This document shows, piece after piece, positions 25,896-34,364 of a stretch of 64,000 nucleotides of DNA. The position numbers and the translations under genes were made by a program. Below the pieces are notes generated by a model. That model did not search any database. It saw only the letters and a list, made by a program, of their open reading frames with translations, and was not told the origin of the DNA. Origin of the DNA: Pseudomonadota bacterium (lineage in GTDB: Bacteria; Pseudomonadota; Alphaproteobacteria; Rhizobiales; Rhizobiaceae); assembly GCA_023451735.1 (NCBI GenBank), contig JAEXYH010000093.1, positions 247,694 through 311,693 on the forward strand. Direction: 5' to 3'. Positions within the stretch are counted from its first letter, which is position 1; each line of letters opens with the position of its first letter.

Positions 25896-27008
25896 ATGAA
25901 GCTGACCAGTTTTCTCATCGCATCGGCAGCAAGCCTTGTTGCGGTGTCTGTTTCTCAAGCCGCTGACGCCATTGTTGCTGCCGAGCCTGAGCCGCTGGAA
26001 TATGTCCGGGTCTGCGACGCTTTTGGCACCGGCTACTTCTACATCCCCGGTACGGAGACCTGCCTTAAGATGGGCGGTTATATCCGAGTGCAATTGGATG
26101 GTCGCAGCAATTACGACATAGACAACAGCGGCGGTGCGGCCGAGCTCGATGAGGATGCCGGCTATCGCACAAACACCCGCGCGCAGCTTCGGTTCGAAGC
26201 CAAGTCCGACACCGAGTTTGGCGCGCTTGGCTCTCGCGTCACGCTACGCGCCAACAACAATGACGACAGTTCGGATTTCGCGCTTAACGAAACATATATC
26301 GAACTCGGCAGTTTCCGCATCGGCTACTTCTACAACTATTTCGATACAGGCCTTCCCGGCGAGACTGTCCTGTCGGACGAAGGCCCGCTTTCTGGCAGCG
26401 CATCCGATATCTTCGGCGACTATATTGGCGGCGATACGCTGAATAATTCTATTCGCTACACCTATGAAAATGGCGCGTTTACGGCCTACGGTCAGGTTGA
26501 TTTCTTCAACTCGCAGGCCGGTTGGAAGACGGACGACGATGGCAGTGCCGACGAGATCGGGATCAACGGTCTGGTCAGCGGCGAATTCGATGCTTTTTCC
26601 ATCGATCTTTTCGGCGCCTATGAATTCGACCATGAAGACGGCCTCGTCGCATCCACACTGTCGGCTGAAATCGGGCCGGGAAAAATGGGTGTTTTCGGTG
26701 TCTATTCTTCCGGCCCGACCCGCTATTGGGATTATTCCGAATGGACCATTGGCGCCGAATATGCATTCGCCGTCTCCGAGAAGTTTACGCTCACGCCTGG
26801 TGCGCAGTATTGGGATAACATCATTCCGACGAGCGACGACTACACGGGTGGGAGTGCCTGGCGCGTCGGTATGACGGCGGATTATCAGATCACGCCAAAC
26901 CTGCTGGCCAAGGCAACCGTCAACTATACCGACGTTGATATCGATACGGCCGGTTATGGCGATGGTGAACGATGGGATGGCTTCCTGCGGCTGCAGCGAG
27001 ATTTCTGA
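25896..27008 (+). CDS. Outer membrane porin, copy 3 (divergent)
   Basis: This 370-residue porin shares the signal peptide, the conserved cysteine opening and the strand order of copies 1 and 2. It ends LQRDF rather than LQRSF. It lacks a segment near 110 and has an insertion near 165 (SGSASDIFGDYIGGDTLN). Its codon choice is ordinary (many GGC, TAT, GAT), unlike copies 1 and 2, which suggests lower or conditional expression. GAGGG lies before the ATG and a terminator follows. It may be used under different osmotic or nutrient conditions. Confidence 0.93.
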   Translation: MKLTSFLIASAASLVAVSVSQAADAIVAAEPEPLEYVRVCDAFGTGYFYIPGTETCLKMGGYIRVQLDGRSNYDIDNSGGAAELDEDAGYRTNTRAQLRFEAKSDTEFGALGSRVTLRANNNDDSSDFALNETYIELGSFRIGYFYNYFDTGLPGETVLSDEGPLSGSASDIFGDYIGGDTLNNSIRYTYENGAFTAYGQVDFFNSQAGWKTDDDGSADEIGINGLVSGEFDAFSIDLFGAYEFDHEDGLVASTLSAEIGPGKMGVFGVYSSGPTRYWDYSEWTIGAEYAFAVSEKFTLTPGAQYWDNIIPTSDDYTGGSAWRVGMTADYQITPNLLAKATVNYTDVDIDTAGYGDGERWDGFLRLQRDF

Positions 27009-27021
27009 TCGGCAGGAATTG

Positions 27022-27052
27022 GAAAGCCCGGCTTAGACCGGGCTTTCTCGTT
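27022..27052 (+). terminator. Terminator of porin copy 3
   Basis: GAAAGCCCGG and CCGGGCTTTC form a perfect 10-bp stem. The same GAAAGCCCGG core is used after all three porins. Confidence 0.85.
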
Positions 27053-27109
27053 AAAGCATCTTGCCCACCGGGCGGTTTGAGTAGGGACGTGAGGCGCTGC
27101 TCTCTAATC

Positions 27110-29239
27110 TCACTGCCGTCCGTATCTCAGATCGGTAACGATATCGGCCTTCTGCCCCAGCCGCGTCTTGTAGACCTGATAGTTTTCCAGCACGCGCTGC
27201 ACATAGTTTCGCGTTTCGGGGAAGGGGATGCGCTCCACCCAGTCGATCACTTCATCGAGCGGCTTGCCGCGTGGGTCGCCATAACGCGCGATCCATTCCG
27301 GCACGCGCTTTGGCCCGGCGTTATAGGCGATAAAGGTGAGCACATAGGAGCCGCCGAAGGCATCGATCTGCTCACCGAGATAATGCGCGCCGAGCGTCGC
27401 ATTGTAACCGGCATCGCTGGTCAGCCGGTCGGCCTTGAAGCTGATCCCGTGCCGCTTGGCCACACCCTGAGCGGTGCCGGGCAGAAGCTGCAGAAGACCG
27501 CGAGCATTGGCTGGGGAAACGGCTGCCGGATTGAAGGCGCTTTCCTGCCGCGCGATCGAATAGGCAAGCGCCTTGCCGGAACCGGCAATGTTGGCGCCAG
27601 CTGGAATGACGCCGATCGGATAGGCAAGTGCCGCTACATCGACGCCGCGGGAAAAGGCCGATTTGCCGATCCTGAGCGACAGCGCATGGTCGCCCTGCGC
27701 TTCGGCAAGCGCCGTCAGCAGCGAAAGTTCGCCGGGACTGTCGATCTGCTCGCCGAGCGCCGCATAAAGCGCCGCCGAGCGTCGGTCGTGGCCGACGGCG
27801 TCGAGCCGGGCAATGGCGCGAACGACTTCGCGAGATGCAAAACGCTCGCGGTCCTGCGCGGTAGGTGAGGGATAGCTGACATCGAGCGTGGACTTGCCGA
27901 GCTTTGCCGCAGCCAACTGGCCATAGAACGTACCGGAGTAACGCGCGGCCTGTTCATAGAAACTGCGCGCCTGTCCCGGTCCGCCGGCTTCAGCGGAGCG
28001 GCCAAGCCAGTAGAGCGCACGGGAAGCGGAAAGCGGGCGGCTGGAAGCGTCCAGAATCTTGCGGAAATGCGTCTCCGCTGTCGTTCCATCCTGAAGTGCC
28101 CTCAGCGCATACCAGCCGGCATGGAATTCCGCATCGGCCCGGTCGACCGTGGTCTGGGCCACGTGGTTTGCCACCAGCCGATAGGCGGCACGAAACTGTC
28201 CCTGATCGGCCAGTCCGCGTGACACGATCCGCTGCTCATTCCACCATTCGGCCGGATAGATGAGTTTGGCAGGATCCCGCGGCACGCGTTCGAGAAGCTT
28301 GGCCGCTTCGGCATAATCGTTCTGCCGCCTTGCATATTCGATCTTCACGAAAAGATAGGCGGGATCGGTTGCCCAGGAACCTGCGACGGCATTGATCAGT
28401 GTGCCGGCATTTCTGGTATTGTTCGCAACAGCCGCCCAGGCATTGTAAAGAGACTGGGCATTGCCGAGGGTGGAAAACCGCTTCGCCTGCGCGGTGCGGC
28501 CGCGATACATGAGATAGTCCATGCGCGCCTTGTGATCGGCAGCGGTGAACAGGGAGCCGAATTCGCCGAGCACCTTGTTTTCCGTCGCGACGTCCAGCGT
28601 GTCGGAGATCCAGAGCCCGCGGATTGTCCGCGTCGCCTCTGCGCTTCGTCCTGTTGCCACCTGCGCGCGGGTGAGAATCATCGCTCCTTCCGGCGTCTGC
28701 ACACGGCTGTTGCCGATGGCGGCAAGCACGGCGGCTGCAGGCGGATTTTCCCGATAAAGCGCCCGTTCTTCCCGCTCGCGCAATCCACCAAGCCCCGGCC
28801 AGCCGGCCAACTCCCGCGTCGCTGCGGCGATTTCGCGATAGGGCACGTCCCGCATGCCGGAACTGGCGATCGCCCAGGTCAGGATGCGCCTGTCGAGCGA
28901 GCCTTCGGGCAGGCTGTTTCGGGCGGCCAGCGCCTGTGCCGCGTCATTGTCGGAAAGCGCATCAAGGCCGGTCTTCAGTGCCGAGGATGCAAGCGGCCGG
29001 TCGAGCCGCGGAATCGATCCCGTGATTTCGGGAACGGGCATGGCTGTCGGCGTGGGCAATGCACGCGGGGCCCCCTGCGAACCCGGCTGCGCTGGCATGG
29101 GTACGCCGGAAGGCGCATCCGGACGAGCGAAAGGCAGCGGAACGATCCCGCCGCTTAAAGGGCTGCTCTGCGCAAGCGCAAGGCTCGCAATACTGGCTGC
29201 ACCCAATCCCAGGGAGAGGATCAGAGCGGGCTTCTTCAT
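27110..29239 (-). CDS. slt: Soluble lytic murein transglycosylase
   Basis: This protein of about 709 residues has a signal peptide (MKKPALILSLGLGAASIASLALA in outline) and a Pro-rich stretch. A long all-helical superhelical region (about 90-530) comes next, then a C-terminal lysozyme-like SLT domain. The catalytic glutamate is in RQESAFNP near 565, with GLLQLLPGTAQ and YNAGPKRVPEW as family motifs. It cuts the MurNAc-GlcNAc bond of peptidoglycan and forms 1,6-anhydro ends in the periplasm. It is divergent from dapA, a common rhizobial order with smpB. Confidence 0.93.
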   Translation of the reverse strand: MKKPALILSLGLGAASIASLALAQSSPLSGGIVPLPFARPDAPSGVPMPAQPGSQGAPRALPTPTAMPVPEITGSIPRLDRPLASSALKTGLDALSDNDAAQALAARNSLPEGSLDRRILTWAIASSGMRDVPYREIAAATRELAGWPGLGGLREREERALYRENPPAAAVLAAIGNSRVQTPEGAMILTRAQVATGRSAEATRTIRGLWISDTLDVATENKVLGEFGSLFTAADHKARMDYLMYRGRTAQAKRFSTLGNAQSLYNAWAAVANNTRNAGTLINAVAGSWATDPAYLFVKIEYARRQNDYAEAAKLLERVPRDPAKLIYPAEWWNEQRIVSRGLADQGQFRAAYRLVANHVAQTTVDRADAEFHAGWYALRALQDGTTAETHFRKILDASSRPLSASRALYWLGRSAEAGGPGQARSFYEQAARYSGTFYGQLAAAKLGKSTLDVSYPSPTAQDRERFASREVVRAIARLDAVGHDRRSAALYAALGEQIDSPGELSLLTALAEAQGDHALSLRIGKSAFSRGVDVAALAYPIGVIPAGANIAGSGKALAYSIARQESAFNPAAVSPANARGLLQLLPGTAQGVAKRHGISFKADRLTSDAGYNATLGAHYLGEQIDAFGGSYVLTFIAYNAGPKRVPEWIARYGDPRGKPLDEVIDWVERIPFPETRNYVQRVLENYQVYKTRLGQKADIVTDLRYGRQ

Positions 29240-29466
29240 CCGGCAACTCTCGAAAAAGACATTTACCCCCGTCGGGTTTTCCAATTAGGCGCCGATGGCG
29301 TTAACGAAACCTTACCACGTTCCTGAAATAGCACCATTTCCGGGATTGATGATGATCAGAATCCCGTGAGCTTTGCGCTTGTCGGCGATCTACCGCCGCT
29401 TTATGGTGCGCAACCTTAGTCATTGATTACGGCCGAAGCATGGACCGCGGCCATGGGAGTTTTTGC

Positions 29467-30351
29467 ATGTTCAAGGGATCGATCCCCGCGCTCGTAACGC
29501 CGTTCACCACTGGCGGGGCTGTCGATGAAAAAGCGTTTGCCGACCACGTCGAATGGGTGATTGCGGAGGGGAGTTCCGGTCTCGTTCCTGTCGGCACGAC
29601 AGGTGAATCGCCTACCCTTTCCCATGATGAGCACAAGCGCGTGGTCGAACTCTGTGTCGAGGTGGCGGCCGGGCGTGTGCCGGTCGTTGCCGGCGCTGGC
29701 TCCAACAATACGACCGAGGCGATCGAGCTTGCCCAGCACGCCGAACAGGCTGGCGCGGACGCCCTGCTGGTCGTAACTCCCTATTACAACAAGCCGACCC
29801 AGAAGGGCCTAATCGCGCATTTCTCCGCCATTGCCGAAGCGGTCTCTCTGCCGATCTTCATCTACAACATTCCCGGCCGGTCGGTCATCGACATGACGCC
29901 GGAAACCATGGGCAAACTCGCCAGGGCACACAAGAACATCGCCGGCGTCAAGGATGCCACCGGCAAGATCGAGCGCGTCTCTGAGCAGCGCATCACCTGC
30001 GGGCCTGATTTCATCCAGCTCTCCGGTGAGGATGCAACGGCACTCGGTTTCAACGCCCATGGCGGTATCGGCTGCATTTCGGTCACGGCCAATGTCGCGC
30101 CGCGCCTCTGTGCGGAATTCCAGGCGGCGACGCTTGCCGGGGACTACAAGAAGGCGCTCGAATATCAGGATCGGCTGATGCCGCTTCACAAGGCGATCTT
30201 CCTGGAGCCGGGCCTCTGCGGCGCCAAATACGGCCTGAACAGGCTGCGGGGTATGCAGCGCGCGGTACGTTCGCCGCTGGTCTCCGAGCTTGAGCCTTCG
30301 ACAGAAGCCGCGATCGATTCGGCGTTGCGCCATGCAGGCCTGTTGAACTGA
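29467..30351 (+). CDS. dapA: 4-hydroxy-tetrahydrodipicolinate synthase
   Basis: This 294-residue TIM-barrel protein is Dap[10 protein letters not shown] near 44-52 is the catalytic threonine region, YNIPGRS contains the active tyrosine and arginine near 133, and the Schiff-base lysine is in AGVKDATG near 161. It condenses pyruvate with aspartate semialdehyde, the first step of lysine and diaminopimelate synthesis. GGGAG 8 bases upstream selects the ATG at 29467. A terminator follows before smpB. Confidence 0.96.
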   Translation: MFKGSIPALVTPFTTGGAVDEKAFADHVEWVIAEGSSGLVPVGTTGESPTLSHDEHKRVVELCVEVAAGRVPVVAGAGSNNTTEAIELAQHAEQAGADALLVVTPYYNKPTQKGLIAHFSAIAEAVSLPIFIYNIPGRSVIDMTPETMGKLARAHKNIAGVKDATGKIERVSEQRITCGPDFIQLSGEDATALGFNAHGGIGCISVTANVAPRLCAEFQAATLAGDYKKALEYQDRLMPLHKAIFLEPGLCGAKYGLNRLRGMQRAVRSPLVSELEPSTEAAIDSALRHAGLLN

Positions 30352-30420
30352 GGCCCAAGCGTCGGCCGCGCTGACGCACAAGCTTCACATTCGGCCATGA
30401 CCGCATTATATGAATGACTG

Positions 30421-30457
30421 AACCCCGCTCATGGCTTTTGGGCGGGGTTCTTCTTTT
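30421..30457 (+). terminator. Terminator of dapA
   Basis: AACCCCGC and GCGGGGTT form an 8-bp stem with a 13-base loop, followed by a T-rich tail (TTCTTCTTTTG). Confidence 0.8.
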
Positions 30458-30460
30458 GCC

Positions 30461-30562
30461 AGAGCAATTCCAGCAAAAGTGGGAATCGCTTTTGCGTCCG
30501 GAATTGCATTGAAACAGTAAGATAGAGCGTTGTCGTGTTTCGAAGAAAGACGGGAATGCTCT
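30461..30562. repeat. Interspersed intergenic repeat with inverted ends
   Basis: The element begins AGAGCAATTCC and ends GGGAATGCTCT, imperfect inverted termini, with the inner pair GCAAAAG/CTTTTGC and a GCGTCCGGAATTGC core. It resembles a short repeat family found many times in rhizobial intergenic regions. It ends about 20 bases before the smpB start. A decayed relative is present at 55161-55216. Confidence 0.55.
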
Positions 30563-30583
30563 AAGCGAAATGGAATTCGTCAG

Positions 30584-31060
30584 ATGGCCCCCAAAGGCAG
30601 CCAGCGCGTGGTCAACAAGATCGTTGCGGAAAACCGCAAGGCTCGTTTCAACTACGAAATCATCGATACCTATGAGGCAGGCATCGTGCTGACCGGCACG
30701 GAGGTCAAGTCCCTGCGTGACGGCAAAGCCAATATCGCCGAATCCTATGCGTCGGACGAGGGCGAGGAAATCTGGCTGATCAACAGCCATCTTCCTGAAT
30801 ATCTGCAGGCAAACCGCTTCAATCACGAGCCGCGCCGGCGTCGCAAGCTGCTCCTGTCGAAACGTGAGATCAACCGCCTTCGTGTCGGCATCAACCGCGA
30901 AGGCATGACGCTCGTGCCGCTAAAAATCTATTTCAACGATCGCGGCCGCGCCAAGCTCGAACTTGCCCTCGCCAAGGGCAAGAAGCTGCACGACAAGCGC
31001 GAGACCGAGAAAGAACGCGACTGGAACCGCCAGAAGTCGAGACTGTTGAAGGGCGGTTGA
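30584..31060 (+). CDS. smpB: SsrA-binding protein
   Basis: This 158-residue protein is SmpB. It opens MAPKGSQR, has the beta-barrel core with [23 protein letters not shown], in outline, and ends in the basic tail ([16 protein letters not shown]) that inserts into the ribosomal A site. It delivers tmRNA to stalled ribosomes. No strong ribosome site is visible before the ATG, which follows an intergenic repeat. No ssrA gene is seen nearby. Confidence 0.95.
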   Translation: MAPKGSQRVVNKIVAENRKARFNYEIIDTYEAGIVLTGTEVKSLRDGKANIAESYASDEGEEIWLINSHLPEYLQANRFNHEPRRRRKLLLSKREINRLRVGINREGMTLVPLKIYFNDRGRAKLELALAKGKKLHDKRETEKERDWNRQKSRLLKGG

Positions 31061-31071
31061 GTGAGTCTCAT

Positions 31072-31635
31072 TCAGTCCGCCGGCGGCTCGATCCAGCCGG
31101 TTAGCTTTGCCCAGTCACAAGCGCCGTCCATGATGATGTCGAAGACGGGGTCCTTGATTTCGTAGTAGGCATTGATGTCGGCCGGAAAACGATCCGCAAG
31201 CCGCTGCTTGATCTGCGCATACGCGTAAGCGGCAACCGGGTGAGCGCGCAGAAAATCCCGACATAGAAGCGGATAGCGCTGATTGAAGCGCCCCTTTTCG
31301 CGAACATGGATATTTGCGGGCCAGCTCAGGCTTTTGAAAAACAGCTTGTGTAATTCGGTATCCGGAAGGTCGACAGTCGGCGGGCAGTGATCCCTAGTGA
31401 CAGGGCAAAGTTCAAACCCCTCATGCCGCATGACCGTCTCTTCGATCCGTGCAAGATCGCGAACCGTAACCTGAATGTCGATGATGTCCTTGGCGGCGAG
31501 ACCCGGCACCGCAGTGGAGCCGATATGGTGAAGATACGACCCCGCGGGCAGGGCGCGTTGCAGGGTCGCTTTCAGGTCGCGAAAGTCTGAAGTCCAACTC
31601 TCTTTTGGCGGTTCGATCCTGATCTGCGCCGTCAT
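31072..31635 (-). CDS. GrpB/UPF0157 family protein
   Basis: This 187-residue protein has the nucleotidyltransferase-like GrpB pattern: the HHIGSTAVPGLAAKDIIDIQV core near residue 36, and the C-terminal half with NIHVREKG, LLCRDFLRAHP and YAQIKQRLA. Members resemble the nucleotidyltransferase fold, but their substrate is unknown. It converges on smpB with about 11 bases between stops. The next gene is divergent. Confidence 0.85.
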   Translation of the reverse strand: MTAQIRIEPPKESWTSDFRDLKATLQRALPAGSYLHHIGSTAVPGLAAKDIIDIQVTVRDLARIEETVMRHEGFELCPVTRDHCPPTVDLPDTELHKLFFKSLSWPANIHVREKGRFNQRYPLLCRDFLRAHPVAAYAYAQIKQRLADRFPADINAYYEIKDPVFDIIMDGACDWAKLTGWIEPPAD

Positions 31636-31741
31636 GCTCTATGTCCTCGTTATAGGAAACCGGTGGCCAGCAGTAAGCCCATGCCGGAACAAAACATCTT
31701 ATCTCACCGTTTTGTCTCACCTTTGTGTGGGCAAGCGGACG

Positions 31742-32713
31742 ATGACGAAGAAGCAGATTTTCACCTACCTGATGCTGGTCGTGGGTTTCGGCCTCGCCGC
31801 CTGGCTTCTTTATCAAGTCTTCCGTGAGCATTCTGTCTCGGAGATCATCCAGTCAATCCGCGATATCCCTGCAGCCAATCTTGCGCTGGCGCTCCTCTTC
31901 GCCTTTGCCTCCTATCTTTGCCTGACAGGCTTTGACTGGTGCGGCGTGCGTTATGTGAAGAACGATTTGCCCTATCCGAAAATCGCGCTCGCCTCCTTCA
32001 TCGCATTGTCCATCGGCCAGAGTGTCGGCATGTCGGGATTAAGCAGTGGCGCGCTGCGTTACCGATATTATGCCCATTGGGGGATGACGACAGAGGATGT
32101 GGCGAAGATCGTACTTCTCTCGGGCGTCACTGTCGGCCTCGGCATGGCCGTGCTTGCCGGCATCGTCATGGTAATCAATCCGAAGGATGCAGCCGTCGTG
32201 CTGCGTCTGAAGGAAGAGGTCGTCGTCGCGATCGGCGCGGGCTGCCTCGCCGCCACGGCGCTTTATGTGGCGCTGGCAGCATTCCTTCGCGCGCCCCTCA
32301 AAATTCGCAGCTGGACGTTCCAGATGCCCACATGGAAAATCGCGGTGGCGCAGGTCGTCATTGGCACTATCAATTTCGCCTTCGTTTCCGCCTGCCTGCG
32401 GGAGGTCATGGCGGCGAGCGCCGATGTCAGCTATCTGAAGGCGGCGACAGCCTTCGTGCTCGCCAATGTTGCGATCCTCATCACCCATGCCCCGGGCGGG
32501 CTTGGCGTGCTGGAGGCAACCGTCCGTCATGTCATGGGTGAGCAGGCCTCGATCGGCTCGCTGGTCGCCTTCCGGGTCATCTATTTCTTCATCCCGCTTT
32601 TCATCGGTCTGCCGCTTTCGCTGGTTGTCGAGGCCATCTTTCGGGCAAGGAAAGCGCGGAACAGGGCAGGCGAGGGCGGCAAGCATGCCTCGGTTGCCGC
32701 CGAGCCTGCATGA
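31742..32713 (+). CDS. UPF0104 / LPG_synthase_TM membrane protein
   Basis: This protein of about 323 residues has eight predicted membrane helices and the UPF0104 fold related to the flippase half of MprF. SYLCLTGFDWCGVRYV near 60, GQSVGMSGLSSGALRYRYY near 92 and HAPGGLGVLEA near 253 are typical. It lacks the soluble aminoacyl-transfer domain of full MprF, so it cannot aminoacylate lipids itself. It may flip a lipid or lipid-linked substrate. It differs greatly from the protein at 11796. The start follows a modest purine-rich site. Confidence 0.78.
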   Translation: MTKKQIFTYLMLVVGFGLAAWLLYQVFREHSVSEIIQSIRDIPAANLALALLFAFASYLCLTGFDWCGVRYVKNDLPYPKIALASFIALSIGQSVGMSGLSSGALRYRYYAHWGMTTEDVAKIVLLSGVTVGLGMAVLAGIVMVINPKDAAVVLRLKEEVVVAIGAGCLAATALYVALAAFLRAPLKIRSWTFQMPTWKIAVAQVVIGTINFAFVSACLREVMAASADVSYLKAATAFVLANVAILITHAPGGLGVLEATVRHVMGEQASIGSLVAFRVIYFFIPLFIGLPLSLVVEAIFRARKARNRAGEGGKHASVAAEPA

Positions 32714-32732
32714 CTGATTCTACCAGGTATTG

Positions 32733-32760
32733 AAAAAAGGCGCTGTTTCCAGCGCCTTTC
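32733..32760 (-). terminator. Terminator of the NYN gene
   Basis: AAAGGCGCTG and CAGCGCCTTT form a perfect 10-bp stem with a 4-base loop. Six T follow on the minus strand; it may also stop the convergent flippase-like gene. Confidence 0.88.
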
Positions 32761-32777
32761 GACAGAGTCTATTACGA

Positions 32778-33353
32778 TCACGCATCGGCCGGCTCGGTGG
32801 GCTCGGGCGGGCGCACGGCTCGTTCGCTCGGGTCGCGGCCAACTTCCGCCTTCAGCGTCATCAGATCGATGAAGTGATCCGCCTGCCGGCGCAGGTCGTC
32901 GGCGATCATCGGCGGCTGGGTCTGCATCGTTGAGACGACCGAAACTTTTCGGCCACGACGCTGCAGCGCTTCCACCAGGTTGGTGAAGTCTCCGTCACCG
33001 GAGAAGATAACCAGGTGATCGACGGTTTCCGACTGTTCCATCGCATCGATGGCCAGCTCGATATCCATATTGCCCTTGATCTTGCGACGGCCGAGACTGT
33101 CGGTGAACTCCTTCGCGGGCTTGGTTACGACCTTGTAGCCGTTATAATCCAGCCAGTCGATCAGCGGACGAATGGACGAGTATTCCTGGTCCTCGATAAG
33201 CGCCGTGTAGTAATAGGCGCGAAGCAGGTAGCCGCGTTTCTGGAAAGCCTTCAGAAGCTTCCGATAATCTATATCGAAGCCGAGGCTTTTCGATGCGGCG
33301 TACAAATTTGCGCCATCGATGAAGAGAGCAATTTTCTCTCTCGGGTCAAACAT
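32778..33353 (-). CDS. NYN-domain (LabA-like) protein
   Basis: This 191-residue protein is a NYN/PIN-like nuclease-fold protein of the LabA/DUF88 type. FIDGANLY near 13-20 supplies the first acid, NMDIELAIDAM near 94-104 the middle acids, and SGDGDFTNLV near 118 the last. The family is thought to process RNA, but its target is unknown. The C-terminal 25 residues are Pro/Glu-rich and likely disordered. It is divergent from rpoZ across a long structured gap, an arrangement I believe is conserved in rhizobia. Confidence 0.88.
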   Translation of the reverse strand: MFDPREKIALFIDGANLYAASKSLGFDIDYRKLLKAFQKRGYLLRAYYYTALIEDQEYSSIRPLIDWLDYNGYKVVTKPAKEFTDSLGRRKIKGNMDIELAIDAMEQSETVDHLVIFSGDGDFTNLVEALQRRGRKVSVVSTMQTQPPMIADDLRRQADHFIDLMTLKAEVGRDPSERAVRPPEPTEPADA

Positions 33354-33516
33354 ATGTCTCCATCCCTTTTTTGCCCGCGTTGCGGGAGTATCGGCAAAAC
33401 GAAAAGTTGAACCGACGATACTGGAATAATTCTCTTACATTATGAATTATTCATATATCTGTCATTTATGTTATGATTCGCAATATTCCAAGCATCTAGT
33501 GATTGAATATAGTCCT

Positions 33517-33715
33517 CCTGCCCAGGCTCTTTAGTCGTATGTCCAAGGCGTGGACCATTTGACTATGAGTTCTCGGGCTTAGCGCTCACCGGCTTGGTAT
33601 CCGGATAAACAGGTAAACCTCACCTGTTTATTTGCCGGCAAGCCTTGATGGAGATCATTCCATCATCGGTTTGCGCCTTCGAATGGAGCGTTTTCTCCTC
33701 AGTAAACGCCCCGTA
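33517..33715 (+). ncRNA. Candidate structured RNA / leader upstream of rpoZ
   Basis: Four hairpins stand in a row. First, TAGTC-GTCCA / TGGAC-GACTA (33532-33565). Second, a 20-bp stem with one internal loop: GGCTTG, CCGG, ATAAACAGGT pair with ACCTGTTTAT, CCGG, CAAGCC (33591-33644). Third, TGATGGA/TCCATCA (33646-33665). Fourth, GCGTTT/AAACGC (33688-33709), whose loop contains CTCCTC. A further TCCTCCT lies just upstream. This is more structure than a promoter needs. It could be an sRNA or a long rpoZ leader. No T-run clearly ends it, so the strand and limits are uncertain. Confidence 0.45.
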
Positions 33716-33820
33716 ACTCACGACTCAGATGGTCCTGGGTTAGGAAAAACTTGAATTTCCCGTCCGATGGCTGTATCGGGCGTATCAATTCAGGAAATCC
33801 AGGACCGCAAAGGACAGGCA

Positions 33821-34225
33821 ATGGCCCGTGTCACAGTAGAAGATTGCATTGACAAAGTCGACAACCGTTTCGAACTGGTTCTGCTCGCAAGCCATCGCGC
33901 CCGCCAGATTTCGCAGGGCGCTTCGATCACCATTGATCGCGACAACGACAAGAACCCGGTCGTCGCCCTTCGCGAGATCGCCGACGAGACCCTGTCTCCC
34001 GACGACCTGAAGGAAGACCTGATCCATTCGCTGCAGAAGCACGTCGAAATCGATGAGCCCGAGCCCGATCCGGCTGCACTTCTCGCTGCAGGCGGCGTAT
34101 CGGTCGCTGCTGACGCGGAAGACGAAGATGCCCCGGAAGCCATCACCTTCGACCAGATGTCGGAAGAAGAGCTGCTGGCCGGTATCGAAGGTCTCGTTCC
34201 GCCGGAAAAGAGCGACGATTACTGA
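33821..34225 (+). CDS. rpoZ: RNA polymerase omega subunit
   Basis: This 134-residue protein is omega. It opens [23 protein letters not shown], in outline, then RARQISQGA and the [16 protein letters not shown] helix. The C-terminal tail is long and acidic, as usual in rhizobia. It assists assembly of RNA polymerase and, with other factors, ppGpp binding. The next gene is rel, the ppGpp enzyme. The ribosome site AAAGGA lies about 7 bases upstream. A clear terminator follows the stop. Confidence 0.96.
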   Translation: MARVTVEDCIDKVDNRFELVLLASHRARQISQGASITIDRDNDKNPVVALREIADETLSPDDLKEDLIHSLQKHVEIDEPEPDPAALLAAGGVSVAADAEDEDAPEAITFDQMSEEELLAGIEGLVPPEKSDDY

Positions 34226-34291
34226 TAGATTGGTGCCTTCGGGCAACTTATCGTTCATTCTATCGCCCTAATCTGGTTGTCTCACTGATCA

Positions 34292-34331
34292 TGGCTGCGC
34301 TAACCGATGGTTGGCGCGCCATTTTCTTTTG
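34292..34331 (+). terminator. Terminator of rpoZ
   Basis: GCGCTAACC and GGTTGGCGC (one wobble pair) form a 9-bp stem with a 3-base loop, extended by TGGC/GCCA across a small internal loop. ATTTTCTTTTG follows. It lies about 35 bases before the rel start, so rel needs its own promoter or reads through. Confidence 0.8.
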
Positions 34332-34364
34332 TCGCCGCAGTGGATTTGAAGGGCATATCCGGGA

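Noticed and set aside
33517..33715. tmRNA (ssrA) or another named RNA upstream of rpoZ
   Set aside because: No tag-peptide frame, tRNA-like acceptor/T-arm or CCA-type end can be found. The structures do not match any RNA I can name with confidence.
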